Notes under the pieces: model-generated
What the model was told of the DNA's origin: nothing
The model's database searches: none
What the model saw: the letters and a program-made list of their open reading frames with translations, nothing else
Translations under genes and position numbers: made by a program
Shown here: in pieces, positions 1-5,498 of the stretch
Position numbering within the stretch: the first letter of the stretch is position 1
Layout of the letters: the number at the start of each line of letters is the position of its first letter
Assembly: GCA_041611095.1 (NCBI GenBank)
Contig: JBFINP010000119.1
Span: forward strand, 1 to 5,498
DNA length: 5,498 nt
Source of the DNA: UBA6912 sp041611095
GTDB lineage: Bacteria > Actinomycetota > Acidimicrobiia > Spongiisociales > UBA5794
Reading direction: 5' to 3'

Positions 1-120
1 GCGATCGCCGAGAAGGAGGAGCTGACCGGACGGGTCATCCTGCTCGTGGCCATCCCGGAGACCCTCGTGATCCTCGGGTTCGCCGTAGCCGCCATGATCA
101 TCGTCCTGCTCGGAGGCTGA
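1..120 (+). CDS. atpK: V/A-type ATPase proteolipid subunit K (c-ring), C-terminal end, partial
   Basis: Reading from base 1 gives 39 residues and then TGA; the start lies outside the window. This is the last transmembrane helix of the proteolipid that forms the ion-carrying membrane ring. After a polar loop (EKEELTGR), a hydrophobic helix contains IPETLVILGF. The glutamate in PET (codon 58-60) sits where the family keeps the carboxylate that binds H+ or Na+ in mid-membrane. The pattern I-P-E-T followed by a G-rich hydrophobic helix is typical of bacterial and archaeal K subunits. The other residues that would separate Na+ from H+ binding lie upstream and are not visible. The stop overlaps the E start by one base (TGATG). 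The identity is strongly supported by the following genes, since K directly precedes E in many such operons. Whether K is a two- or four-helix protein cannot be judged. Confidence 0.9.
   Translation, partial: AIAEKEELTGRVILLVAIPETLVILGFAVAAMIIVLLGG
112..116 (+). promoter_or_regulatory. Shine-Dalgarno-like GGAGG before subunit E
   Basis: GGAGG lies in the last codons of K, with only three bases between it and the E start ATG at 120. That spacing is shorter than usual (about 5-9), so E translation probably relies at least partly on coupling to K through the TGATG overlap. Confidence 0.4.
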
Positions 121-716
121 TGGCCCTCGACGACATCCTCGCCGCGATCCGCACCGAGACCGAGGCGGAGATCGCCCGCATCCGGTGCGACGGCGAAGCG
201 CGTATCGCCGAAGTGAAGGCGCACGGTGCCGAGGAGGCGACGGCCATCGAAGCCGAGGCGGCATCGGCGATGGATGCGGCAGCAAGTGGGCGCCGGGATC
301 GCATTGTCAACCGGGCCCGGCTCGAGGCCGACCGGATCATGAGATCGGCTGCGGAATCGGTGTATGTCGAGGCCGTTGCCGAAGCCGAACGTCGTGTTGC
401 CGGTCTGTGCAGCGACGCGGCGTACGCCCCGTTGCTCGCCGATCTGCTCGAAGAGAGCCTTGCCGTGCTGCCCGATGCCCGCATAGTCGAGGTCGACCCG
501 AGAGACCGCGAGCTGGTGGCTGGGCTCCTCGCGGAACGGCGCCTGCATCACCTCGACGTCGCCCCGGATCTCTCCACGGCCGGTGGCGTCGCCGTCGCCA
601 CCGGCGACGGCAGGCGGGTCGTCAACACCTTCGAGGCGCGGAGGGTCCGAGCCGAGCGTCACCTTCGCCGGATCGCCATCGAGACGATCCCCGCCCTCAA
701 CGGTGGTGCACCATGA
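120..716 (+). CDS. atpE: V/A-type ATPase subunit E (peripheral stalk)
   Basis: The product is 198 residues, a normal length for subunit E, which with subunit G/H forms the peripheral stalk holding the A3B3 head still against rotation. Residues 1 to about 90 are alanine-, glutamate- and arginine-rich with long heptad-like runs and almost no glycine or proline, as expected for the stalk coiled coil. The rest is the globular domain that caps the head. Its family hallmarks are GGV at about 155-157, a following DGRRVVNTFEARR stretch at about 163-175 (family pattern: GG, acidic G, then N-T-L/F-E-x-R), and a final amphipathic helix. The start ATG at 120 overlaps the K stop by one base; the stop overlaps the C start as ATGA. 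The partner subunit G/H is not in the window and would be expected upstream of I. Function follows from family and context. Confidence 0.93.
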   Translation: MALDDILAAIRTETEAEIARIRCDGEARIAEVKAHGAEEATAIEAEAASAMDAAASGRRDRIVNRARLEADRIMRSAAESVYVEAVAEAERRVAGLCSDAAYAPLLADLLEESLAVLPDARIVEVDPRDRELVAGLLAERRLHHLDVAPDLSTAGGVAVATGDGRRVVNTFEARRVRAERHLRRIAIETIPALNGGAP

Positions 717-1795
717 CCGGGCTCGAATACGGCAATGCCAGGCTGCGGGCGCGCCGCTCCCGCCTGCTGGGGCCCGCCGACTATTCGATCTTGCTGAGCG
801 CCACCTCGATCGATCGGCTGCTCGGGATGCTCAGCGAGACGACGTACGCCTTCGCCGTGACCGAGGCCCTGCCGAGGTTCCGAGGCGTACGCCGTCTCGA
901 TGAGGCGCTGCGCCGGAGTCTCGCCTCCGAGCTGCGAGCGGTGCAGGAGTTCTATGCCGGCGTCCACGTACCGGCCCTCCGGCTGCTGCTCGAGCGGTGG
1001 GATCTGCACAATCTCCGCACGATCCTGAGGGCCAAGGCGCACCCGGGCGAGGCGGGTGACCTCACCGCCATGCTCGTGCCAGCAGGGCAGCTCTCCGAGA
1101 CGGAGCTCGGCGAGCTGAGCGAGCAGCCGGGGCTCCGGGCGGTGATCGATCTGATGGTGGCCTGGGGTCTGCCGTCGCGGGCTCGCGCCCGGAAGCTCGC
1201 TGCCGCCTGGCCTCGCTTCGAGCGGACCGGTGACGTTGCCGTGCTCGAGGCGGTGCTCACCCGCCAGTATGCGGCGCACCTCGATGACGTGCTCAGCGAC
1301 GAGGGCGATGAGGCCGATCCGGGGGGACTGCTGCGTGCGGAGATCGACCGGGCCAACCTCATGGTCGCCCTGCGGCGGCGGGAGGCCGGTGTGGATGGCG
1401 AACCGCTGGCCGCCGCCGAAGGAGAAGAAGCCGATTCCTTCTTACCCGGTGGCCGTCTTCGTCGCAGCGTGCTGGAGGCGGCGGGCGCTGCGCCGAATGG
1501 CGCCGACGCCGCCGCCGTCCTCATGGCGGCACCGCTCATTCCCGGCTGGGAGGAGGCTCTCGCTGCTTGGTCGATCCACGGCGACCTCGGGAGGCTCGAG
1601 GAGGCGTTGATCGAGGCCACGACGCACCACGCCGTGGGTCTCTTTCGGCGTGGCGACCCCCTGGGTGCGGCGATCCCGGCGGCGTACGTGCTCGCCAAAG
1701 AGAACGAGGTGCGCAACTTGCGCTGGATCGGGCGAGGCATCGTCCAGGGGCTGTCGAGCGACGAGCTCGCCGCACATCTGGTGGTGGCGGCATGA
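713..1795 (+). CDS. atpC: V/A-type ATPase subunit C (central-stalk socket, homologous to eukaryotic subunit d)
   Basis: The product is 360 residues, slightly longer than the usual 320-350. Subunit C is a funnel-shaped soluble protein that sits on the K ring and receives the D/F shaft, passing torque between the membrane ring and the head. The N-terminus (YGNARLRARRSRLL, then DYSILLSATS) matches the family opening of an N-A-R-x-R-x-x-x-S-x-L-L type. The C-terminus carries the best signature, YVLAKENEVRNLRWIGRGI at 325-343, matching the conserved K-E-N-E-x-x-N-L-R end of family members. The middle is helical, with WDLHNLRTILRAK near residue 100, another family trait. An acidic alanine- and glutamate-rich stretch around residues 225-245 (GEPLAAAEGEEAD) may be a lineage-specific loop. 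ATG at 713 is chosen because it makes an ATGA overlap with E and gives the family N-terminus; the frame is open further upstream but that part is low-complexity Arg-rich and not family-like. Confidence 0.92.
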   Translation: MTGLEYGNARLRARRSRLLGPADYSILLSATSIDRLLGMLSETTYAFAVTEALPRFRGVRRLDEALRRSLASELRAVQEFYAGVHVPALRLLLERWDLHNLRTILRAKAHPGEAGDLTAMLVPAGQLSETELGELSEQPGLRAVIDLMVAWGLPSRARARKLAAAWPRFERTGDVAVLEAVLTRQYAAHLDDVLSDEGDEADPGGLLRAEIDRANLMVALRRREAGVDGEPLAAAEGEEADSFLPGGRLRRSVLEAAGAAPNGADAAAVLMAAPLIPGWEEALAAWSIHGDLGRLEEALIEATTHHAVGLFRRGDPLGAAIPAAYVLAKENEVRNLRWIGRGIVQGLSSDELAAHLVVAA

Positions 1796-2133
1796 CCGAG
1801 GCGCACCTGACGGTCGTTTCCTCACCGGAGCTGGAGTCTGGGTTCCGGCTGGCGGGTGTCGGGGTACGGGTCGCGGGCGATGCCGCCGAGGCCGCTCGAG
1901 TGGTGGACGAGCTCGTCGCCAGTGGGGAGCGAGGTGTGATCGCCGTCTACGAGCCGTACCTCGCCGGGTTCGATCCGGTGCGACGGGCCTCGTTGGACGC
2001 CTCGCTCGCTCCGGTCGTCATCGCCCTTCCGGCCGGCCTCGCGGCCGAGCCGATGGCAGGCAGACGGAGCAGGCTCGCCGGTCTGCTCCAGCGCGCCGTC
2101 GGCTACCACATCACGTTTGGCGAAGAGAAGTGA
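1792..2133 (+). CDS. atpF: V/A-type ATPase subunit F (central stalk)
   Basis: The product is 113 residues, close to the usual 100-115. Subunit F binds subunit D in the rotor shaft and has a small Rossmann-like fold. The N-terminus has a short beta strand (HLTVVSSPE) followed by SGFRLAGVGVRVA, matching the family motif G-F-x-L-A-G-V about 15-20 residues from the start. The middle strand GVIAVYEPYLAG and the strand APVVIALPAG follow the family order, and the C-terminal helix ends in RLAGLLQRAVGYHITFGEE. The conserved R-x-x-L-A-x-L-L-x-R-A-V-G-Y-x-I tail is well preserved. ATG at 1792 overlaps the C stop as ATGA, and its TGA overlaps the A start as GTGA. The equivalent gene is called ntpG in Enterococcus, so naming differs between systems. 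Identity is secure from motifs plus position. Confidence 0.93.
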   Translation: MTEAHLTVVSSPELESGFRLAGVGVRVAGDAAEAARVVDELVASGERGVIAVYEPYLAGFDPVRRASLDASLAPVVIALPAGLAAEPMAGRRSRLAGLLQRAVGYHITFGEEK

Positions 2134-3905
2134 GCCCAACCCGCTTGCCCGGCACGGTCGCCCGCGAAGGCCATGTCGTGCGGATCGCCGGTCCTGTGGT
2201 CGTGGCCGAGGGGCTCGCCGAGACCCGCCTGTACAACGTGGTCCGGGTCGGCCGGCGACGGCTGATCGGTGAGGTGATCCGGCTCAAGGGACGAGAGACC
2301 GTCATCCAGGTCTACGAGGACACGAGCGGGCTCCAGGTGGGGTCGACGGTCGTGGATACCGGGGCACCGCTCACCGTCGAGCTGGGTCCGGGGCTGCTCG
2401 GCAACATCTTCGACGGGGTGCAACGACCGCTGCCGGCGCTGGCCGCCGAGGACGGGGTCCCCTACGCCCGTCCGTACGTGCGACGCGGAGTCGAGGTCCC
2501 TTCGCTCGACCGTACCACTCGGTGGCAGGTGACGTATGTGGCGCGTGTGGGCGACGAGGTCTCCGCTGGCGACGTGCTGGCGACGGTACAGGAGACGCCG
2601 GCGATCCTGCACCGCATCCTGGTACCGCCCGGGGTCGCCGGAACCGTGACGGCGCTGGGTCCCTCCCCGGCGACGACGGCCGATCCGGCGGCGTTCGTCG
2701 ACGATGTCCCGGTGCCGATGCTGGCGCGGTGGCCGGTGCGACGGCGACGCCCGGTCGCCGAGCGCCTCGATCCGTCGGCGCCGCTCATCACGGGTCAGCG
2801 GGTGGTCGACATGATGTTCCCCATCCCCCGGGGAGGGACGGCGACCATTCCGGGCGGGTTCGGGACCGGAAAGACCGTCCACGAGCAGACCCTGGCCAAG
2901 TGGTCGGACGCCGACGTGATCGTCTACGTGGGGTGCGGGGAGCGAGGCAACGAGCTGGCCGAGGTCCTGGAGCAGTTCCCGGAGCTCATCGACCCCCGCA
3001 GCGGCTCGTCGCTGATGGCTCGCACCGTGCTCATCGCCAACACGTCGAACATGCCGGTCGCGGCACGGGAGGCCTCCATCTACACCGGCATCACGGTTGG
3101 CGAGTACTACCGCGACCAGGGCTACGACGTGGCCCTCATGGCCGACTCGACGAGCCGCTGGGGTGAGGCGCTGCGTGAGGTGTCGAGCCGGCTCGAGGAG
3201 ATGCCCGGAGAGGAGGGATACCCGGCCTACCTACCGTCGCGTCTCGCCGAGTTCTACGAGCGGGCAGGGGCGGTGCGGGCCCTCGGTCGGGAGGCGCGAC
3301 ACGGCTCGGTGAGCGTGGTGGGTGCCGTCTCCCCGCCCGGCGGAGACTTCTCCGAGCCGGTGACCCAGTACAGCCTCCGCCTCGCAGGCACCTTTTGGGC
3401 CCTGGACCCGGACCTGGCTCGACGTCGCCACTTCCCCGCCGTCCACTGGAGCCGCAGCTACACGCTCTACGACCTCGATCCCTGGTTCGAGGCGCACGTC
3501 GCCGAAGACTGGGGTGCGATGCGGCGATGGGTCGTCGGGCTGCTGGGTCAAGAGCACGAGCTCCAAGCGATCGTGCAGCTTCTCGGCGTCGACGTGCTCG
3601 CACCGGCCGAGCGGGTCACGTTCCAGACCGGCCGCATCATCCGCGAGGACTTCCTCCAGCAGTCGGCCTTCGACGACGTGGACGCCTACTGCGCGCCGGT
3701 CAAGCAGTACTGGATGCTGCGAACCATTCGCCACCTCCACGACGCCATCACCCGGGTCGTCGACGAGGAAACCGATCTCGACGCCATCGGAGAGCTCGAC
3801 GTGCTCGACGCCATTGCCCGGATGAAGCGCTGGCCCGCAGAGGAGTCGGAGGCGCAGGCCCGAGCACTCGCCACTTCGATCGACGAGGAGGTGCAGCGGC
3901 TGTGA
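2130..3905 (+). CDS. atpA: V/A-type ATPase catalytic subunit A
   Basis: The product is 591 residues with a GTG start, a normal length. Three copies alternate with B in the head and hold the catalytic ATP sites. The N-terminal beta barrel has VVRIAGPVVVAEGL, then LIGEVIRLKG, IQVYEDTSGL and NIFDGVQRPL. The family's non-homologous bulge domain, absent from F-type beta subunits, occupies roughly residues 115-205. The Walker A loop is GGFGTGKT at 242-249 (Lys248). The catalytic glutamate lies in GCGERGNE (Glu271), and the Walker B aspartate is in MADSTSRW (Asp339). The stretches RTVLIANTSNMPVAAREAS and AVSPPGGDFSEPVTQ are near-invariant family blocks. The C-terminal helical domain has REDFLQQSAFDDVDAYC and VKQYWMLR. 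Deviations are GG for GP in the P-loop and SRWGEALRE where SRWAEALRE is usual. GTG at 2130 is chosen because it overlaps the F stop (GTGA) and yields the family N-terminus about 14 residues before the first barrel strand; the preceding Shine-Dalgarno is weak (GAAGAG). No catalytic residue is missing. Confidence 0.97.
   Translation: MSPTRLPGTVAREGHVVRIAGPVVVAEGLAETRLYNVVRVGRRRLIGEVIRLKGRETVIQVYEDTSGLQVGSTVVDTGAPLTVELGPGLLGNIFDGVQRPLPALAAEDGVPYARPYVRRGVEVPSLDRTTRWQVTYVARVGDEVSAGDVLATVQETPAILHRILVPPGVAGTVTALGPSPATTADPAAFVDDVPVPMLARWPVRRRRPVAERLDPSAPLITGQRVVDMMFPIPRGGTATIPGGFGTGKTVHEQTLAKWSDADVIVYVGCGERGNELAEVLEQFPELIDPRSGSSLMARTVLIANTSNMPVAAREASIYTGITVGEYYRDQGYDVALMADSTSRWGEALREVSSRLEEMPGEEGYPAYLPSRLAEFYERAGAVRALGREARHGSVSVVGAVSPPGGDFSEPVTQYSLRLAGTFWALDPDLARRRHFPAVHWSRSYTLYDLDPWFEAHVAEDWGAMRRWVVGLLGQEHELQAIVQLLGVDVLAPAERVTFQTGRIIREDFLQQSAFDDVDAYCAPVKQYWMLRTIRHLHDAITRVVDEETDLDAIGELDVLDAIARMKRWPAEESEAQARALATSIDEEVQRL
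3886..3893 (+). promoter_or_regulatory. Full-consensus Shine-Dalgarno AGGAGGTG for subunit B, inside the end of subunit A
   Basis: AGGAGGTG is fully complementary to the usual 16S rRNA 3' end and lies eight bases before the GTG start of B at 3902. It is encoded within the last codons of A (the Glu-Glu-Val of DEEVQRL). It decides the B start and is the best Shine-Dalgarno in the operon; the sites before C, F and A are weaker. Confidence 0.75.
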
Positions 3906-5299
3906 GACTGCGGCGAGGCCTCCATTCCACCGAGTTCCGGACCGTGTACTACGTGTCCGGGCCGCTCATCTTCATCGATCGCGCCACCGGGGTGCACTCG
4001 GACGAGGTCGTGGAGGTGGTGTGCCCCGACGGCGAGATCAGACGGGGCCAGGTCCTCGAGGTGGACCGCGAGCGGGCGGTCATCGAGGTGTACGCGGGCA
4101 CTCGCGGCCTCGACCTGGCGACGACTCGGGTGCTGCTCGGCGGCGATGCCGCACGTATCGGGGTGGGCATCGACCTGCTCGGTCGGATGCTCGACGGATC
4201 GGGAACTCCGATCGACGGAGGACCCCCGGTGATGCCGGAGGACTTCTGGAACGTCAACGGCATGCCGATCAACCCGGCGGTGCGTCACTACCCGTCCGAG
4301 TTCATCGAGACCGGCATCTCGGCGATCGATGGGCTCAACACGCTGGTCCGGGGGCAGAAGCTGCCGATCTTCTCCGGCTTCGGGTTGCCGGCGGGCGAGC
4401 TGGCGGCGCGGATCGCGGCGCAGGCCAGGGTCAGGGGCGAGGACGCCGCGGAGTTCGTCGTGGTGTTCGCCGCCATGGGCATCACCCATCGCGAGGCGAG
4501 CTTCTTCCGGCACGCTCTGGAGGACAGCGGCCAGGTGAACCGCACCGTGTTGTTCATGAACCTCGCCGACGACCCCACCATCGAACGGTTGCTCACCCCG
4601 CGGCTGGCGCTCACCGCGGCCGAGTTCCTCGCCTTCCAGCGCGGTGCCCACGTACTCGTGATCCTCACCGACATGACCAACTACTGCGAGGCGCTACGCG
4701 AAGTCGCCACGGCTCGCGACGAGGTGCCGGGACGGCGCGGCTACCCCGGCTACATGTACACGGACCTGGCGACCATCTTCGAGCGAGCCGGTCGCATTCG
4801 TGGCCGCGAGGGATCGGTGACCCAACTGATCATCGTGTCCATGCCCGACGACGACATCACCCACCCCATCCCCGATCTCTCGGGCTATATCACGGAGGGA
4901 CAGATCGTCCTGTCGCGCGAGCTGAACCGGCTCGGGGTGACACCGCCCATCGATGTATTGCCGAGCCTGAGCCGGCTGATGAACGCAGGCATCGGAGAGG
5001 GCAAGACCCGCGCCGACCATCGTGCGCTCGCCGATCAGCTCTATGCGTTCTACGCCGAGGGGCGCGACCTTCGCCGGCTGGTCACGATCATCGGCGAGGC
5101 GGCACTGACCGACATGGATCGCCGCTACCTGGCGTTTGCAAGTCGCTTCGAGGAGGAGTTCGTGTCGCAAGCGCAAGGGCGGTCGGTCGAGGAGACCCTC
5201 GACGCAGCGTGGGCGTTGCTCGACACGTTCGCGGACAAGGAACTCAAGCGCATCGCCCCAACCTTGATCGAGCGCTTCCGCCCGGCTCGTGCCGGGTGA
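3902..5299 (+). CDS. atpB: V/A-type ATPase non-catalytic subunit B
   Basis: The product is 465 residues with a GTG start, the usual length for B. It alternates with A in the head, forms the other half of each nucleotide interface, and donates the arginine finger. The N-terminal barrel has VYYVSGPLIFID, then VIEVYAGTRGLD and LLGRMLDGSGTPIDGG. The linker NPAVRHYPSEFIETGISAID precedes a degenerate P-loop, SGFGLPAGEL at 158-167, with no GKT, as expected for a non-catalytic subunit. Other family blocks are FAAMGITHREASFF, GYPGYMYTDLATIFERAGR, PDLSGYITEGQI (around 325-335) and DVLPSLSRL; Arg358 in the last is the likely arginine finger. GTG at 3902 overlaps the A stop as GTGA and has a consensus Shine-Dalgarno eight bases upstream. 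A Cys and Tyr in DMTNYCEALREVA are typical of B. The P-loop-like segment differs from the usual SGSGLPHNEL (see findings). No truncation or frameshift is seen. Confidence 0.97.
   Translation: MRLRRGLHSTEFRTVYYVSGPLIFIDRATGVHSDEVVEVVCPDGEIRRGQVLEVDRERAVIEVYAGTRGLDLATTRVLLGGDAARIGVGIDLLGRMLDGSGTPIDGGPPVMPEDFWNVNGMPINPAVRHYPSEFIETGISAIDGLNTLVRGQKLPIFSGFGLPAGELAARIAAQARVRGEDAAEFVVVFAAMGITHREASFFRHALEDSGQVNRTVLFMNLADDPTIERLLTPRLALTAAEFLAFQRGAHVLVILTDMTNYCEALREVATARDEVPGRRGYPGYMYTDLATIFERAGRIRGREGSVTQLIIVSMPDDDITHPIPDLSGYITEGQIVLSRELNRLGVTPPIDVLPSLSRLMNAGIGEGKTRADHRALADQLYAFYAEGRDLRRLVTIIGEAALTDMDRRYLAFASRFEEEFVSQAQGRSVEETLDAAWALLDTFADKELKRIAPTLIERFRPARAG
5279..5298 (+). terminator. Short GC-rich hairpin at the subunit B stop codon, possible terminator
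   Basis: CCCGGC at 5281-5286 and GCCGGG at 5291-5296 form a perfect 6-bp stem with a TCGT loop, extendable by a G-T wobble and a C-G pair to 8 bp. It overlaps the last codons and the stop of B. No T-run follows, so it is not a classical intrinsic terminator. GC-rich bacteria often use such T-poor hairpins or Rho, so an attenuating or 3'-end-protecting role is possible. The inverted repeat is seen; the function is inferred. Confidence 0.35.
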
Positions 5300-5380
5300 G
5301 GCCCCCGGCCCCCGAGTTGGGCGCCGGCTCGTATGCGGGTTCTGATGGGGCCGTACGGCAGGCCCAGGTGGTGATTCGGT

Positions 5381-5389
5381 TGGTACGAT
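5381..5389 (+). promoter_or_regulatory. Extended -10 promoter candidate (TGG-TACGAT) for a leaderless transcript
   Basis: TACGAT at 5384-5389 fits the TANNNT form of the sigma-70/SigA -10 box and is directly preceded by TGG, an extended -10 TGN element. The GTG at 5397 begins 7 bases after the box, just where transcription would be expected to start, so the mRNA would be leaderless. No convincing -35 box is present at the normal distance (about 5361-5366 reads GGCCCA), which fits an extended -10 promoter. There is no Shine-Dalgarno before the GTG. The downstream gene would be expressed independently of the ATPase operon. Confidence 0.55.
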
Positions 5390-5396
5390 CCGCGCC

Positions 5397-5498
5397 GTGA
5401 ATCCTGCGATGCGTCCGCCGGTGATCGATGCTCGGGTTCGGCTTCCCGCCGACCTGCGTCCCCGCCCCGACGTGAGCCCCGGCCACTACGAGCGCTAC
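5397..5498 (+). CDS. Start of an unidentified protein, partial (possibly amidohydrolase-like)
   Basis: From GTG at 5397 an open frame runs 34 codons to the window edge. The visible N-terminus is rich in Pro and Arg, with VIDARVRLPADLRP followed by SPGHYERY. It has no signal peptide or membrane helix in the visible part. An opening of the V-I-D-A-R-V-R-x-P type is seen in some proteins annotated as amidohydrolase-family (metal-dependent hydrolase fold), which is my tentative suggestion from memory and not a firm assignment. It does not resemble subunit D, whose N-terminus is a Lys/Arg-rich coiled coil. GTG 5397 is preferred because it lies at the expected start point of the TACGAT promoter; ATG at 5409 (fifth codon) is the alternative. 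It is separated from subunit B by 97 bases and has its own promoter candidate, so it is probably not part of the ATPase operon. Confidence 0.6.
   Translation, partial: MNPAMRPPVIDARVRLPADLRPRPDVSPGHYERY

Noticed and set aside
185..712. Open frame extending subunit C upstream by 176 codons, overlapping E
   Set aside because: The upstream part is a low-complexity Arg/Gly-rich translation of the E gene in another frame; the C family N-terminus begins at ATG 713 with an ATGA overlap.
952..1806. Long antisense open frame opposite subunit C (and similar ones opposite A and B)
   Set aside because: High GC content removes stop codons from shadow frames; the translations are Ser/Arg/Ala low-complexity with no recognisable domain.
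1650..2129. Open frame extending subunit A upstream through F
   Set aside because: The translation is Arg/Trp-rich and unlike any A subunit; the GTG at 2130 gives a normal N-terminus and length and overlaps the F stop.
3395..3901. Open frame extending subunit B upstream into A, suggesting an A-B fusion or alternate product
   Set aside because: It is an out-of-frame shadow of the A gene with high Arg content; B is complete from GTG 3902, which has a consensus Shine-Dalgarno.
4373..4402. Loss of the Walker A lysine in B as evidence of a broken enzyme
   Set aside because: B subunits of V/A-type ATPases naturally lack the GKT motif and are non-catalytic, so this is normal.
5300..5396. Possible small subunit D remnant or small gene in the gap after B
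   Set aside because: The 97-base gap shows no D-like coiled-coil sequence and no frame with a plausible start and Shine-Dalgarno; it is best explained as operon end plus promoter.
4021..5400. Long + strand open frame overlapping B in another frame and running into the downstream gap
   Set aside because: The product is Arg/Gly/His/Pro-rich shadow sequence; the B frame is a near-perfect family match over the same stretch.

Overview
This window is most of a rotary V/A-type (vacuolar/archaeal-type) ATPase operon from a GC-rich bacterium, followed by the start of an unrelated gene. All genes are on the + strand. The order is the C-terminal end of proteolipid subunit K, then complete subunits E, C, F, A and B, matching the classic bacterial and archaeal order K-E-C-F-A-B(-D). 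Subunit I/a and the start of K should lie just upstream. No subunit D gene follows B inside the window, although D is the usual next gene.

The GC content is very high by eye and codon third positions are mostly G or C. The last gene starts with GTG a few bases after a TANNNT-type -10 box, which suggests leaderless transcription. Together these fit an actinobacterium-like lineage or another GC-rich phylum such as Chloroflexota or Deinococcota. V/A-type ATPases are patchily distributed in bacteria, so the phylum is inference only.

Layout: 1-120 end of K (membrane ring). 120-716 E (peripheral stalk). 713-1795 C (socket between the ring and the central stalk). 1792-2133 F (central stalk). 2130-3905 A (catalytic). 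3902-5299 B (non-catalytic, supplies the arginine finger). Each junction overlaps by 1 to 4 bases (TGATG, ATGA or GTGA), so the five junctions are probably translationally coupled. B also has a full-consensus Shine-Dalgarno sequence inside the end of A. A short GC-rich hairpin sits at the B stop codon. A 97-base gap (5300-5396) carries an extended -10 promoter candidate for the next gene, of which only 34 codons are visible.

Together A3B3 forms the ATP-hydrolysing or ATP-synthesising head, F (with the unseen D) the rotor shaft, C the coupling to the K ring, and E (with the unseen G/H) the stator. The direction of operation and the ion (H+ or Na+) cannot be decided from this window. I see no mobile element, CRISPR array, tRNA or rRNA, and no clearly new biological system. 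The most notable points are the missing subunit D, the P-loop variants in A and B, and the promoter at the end.
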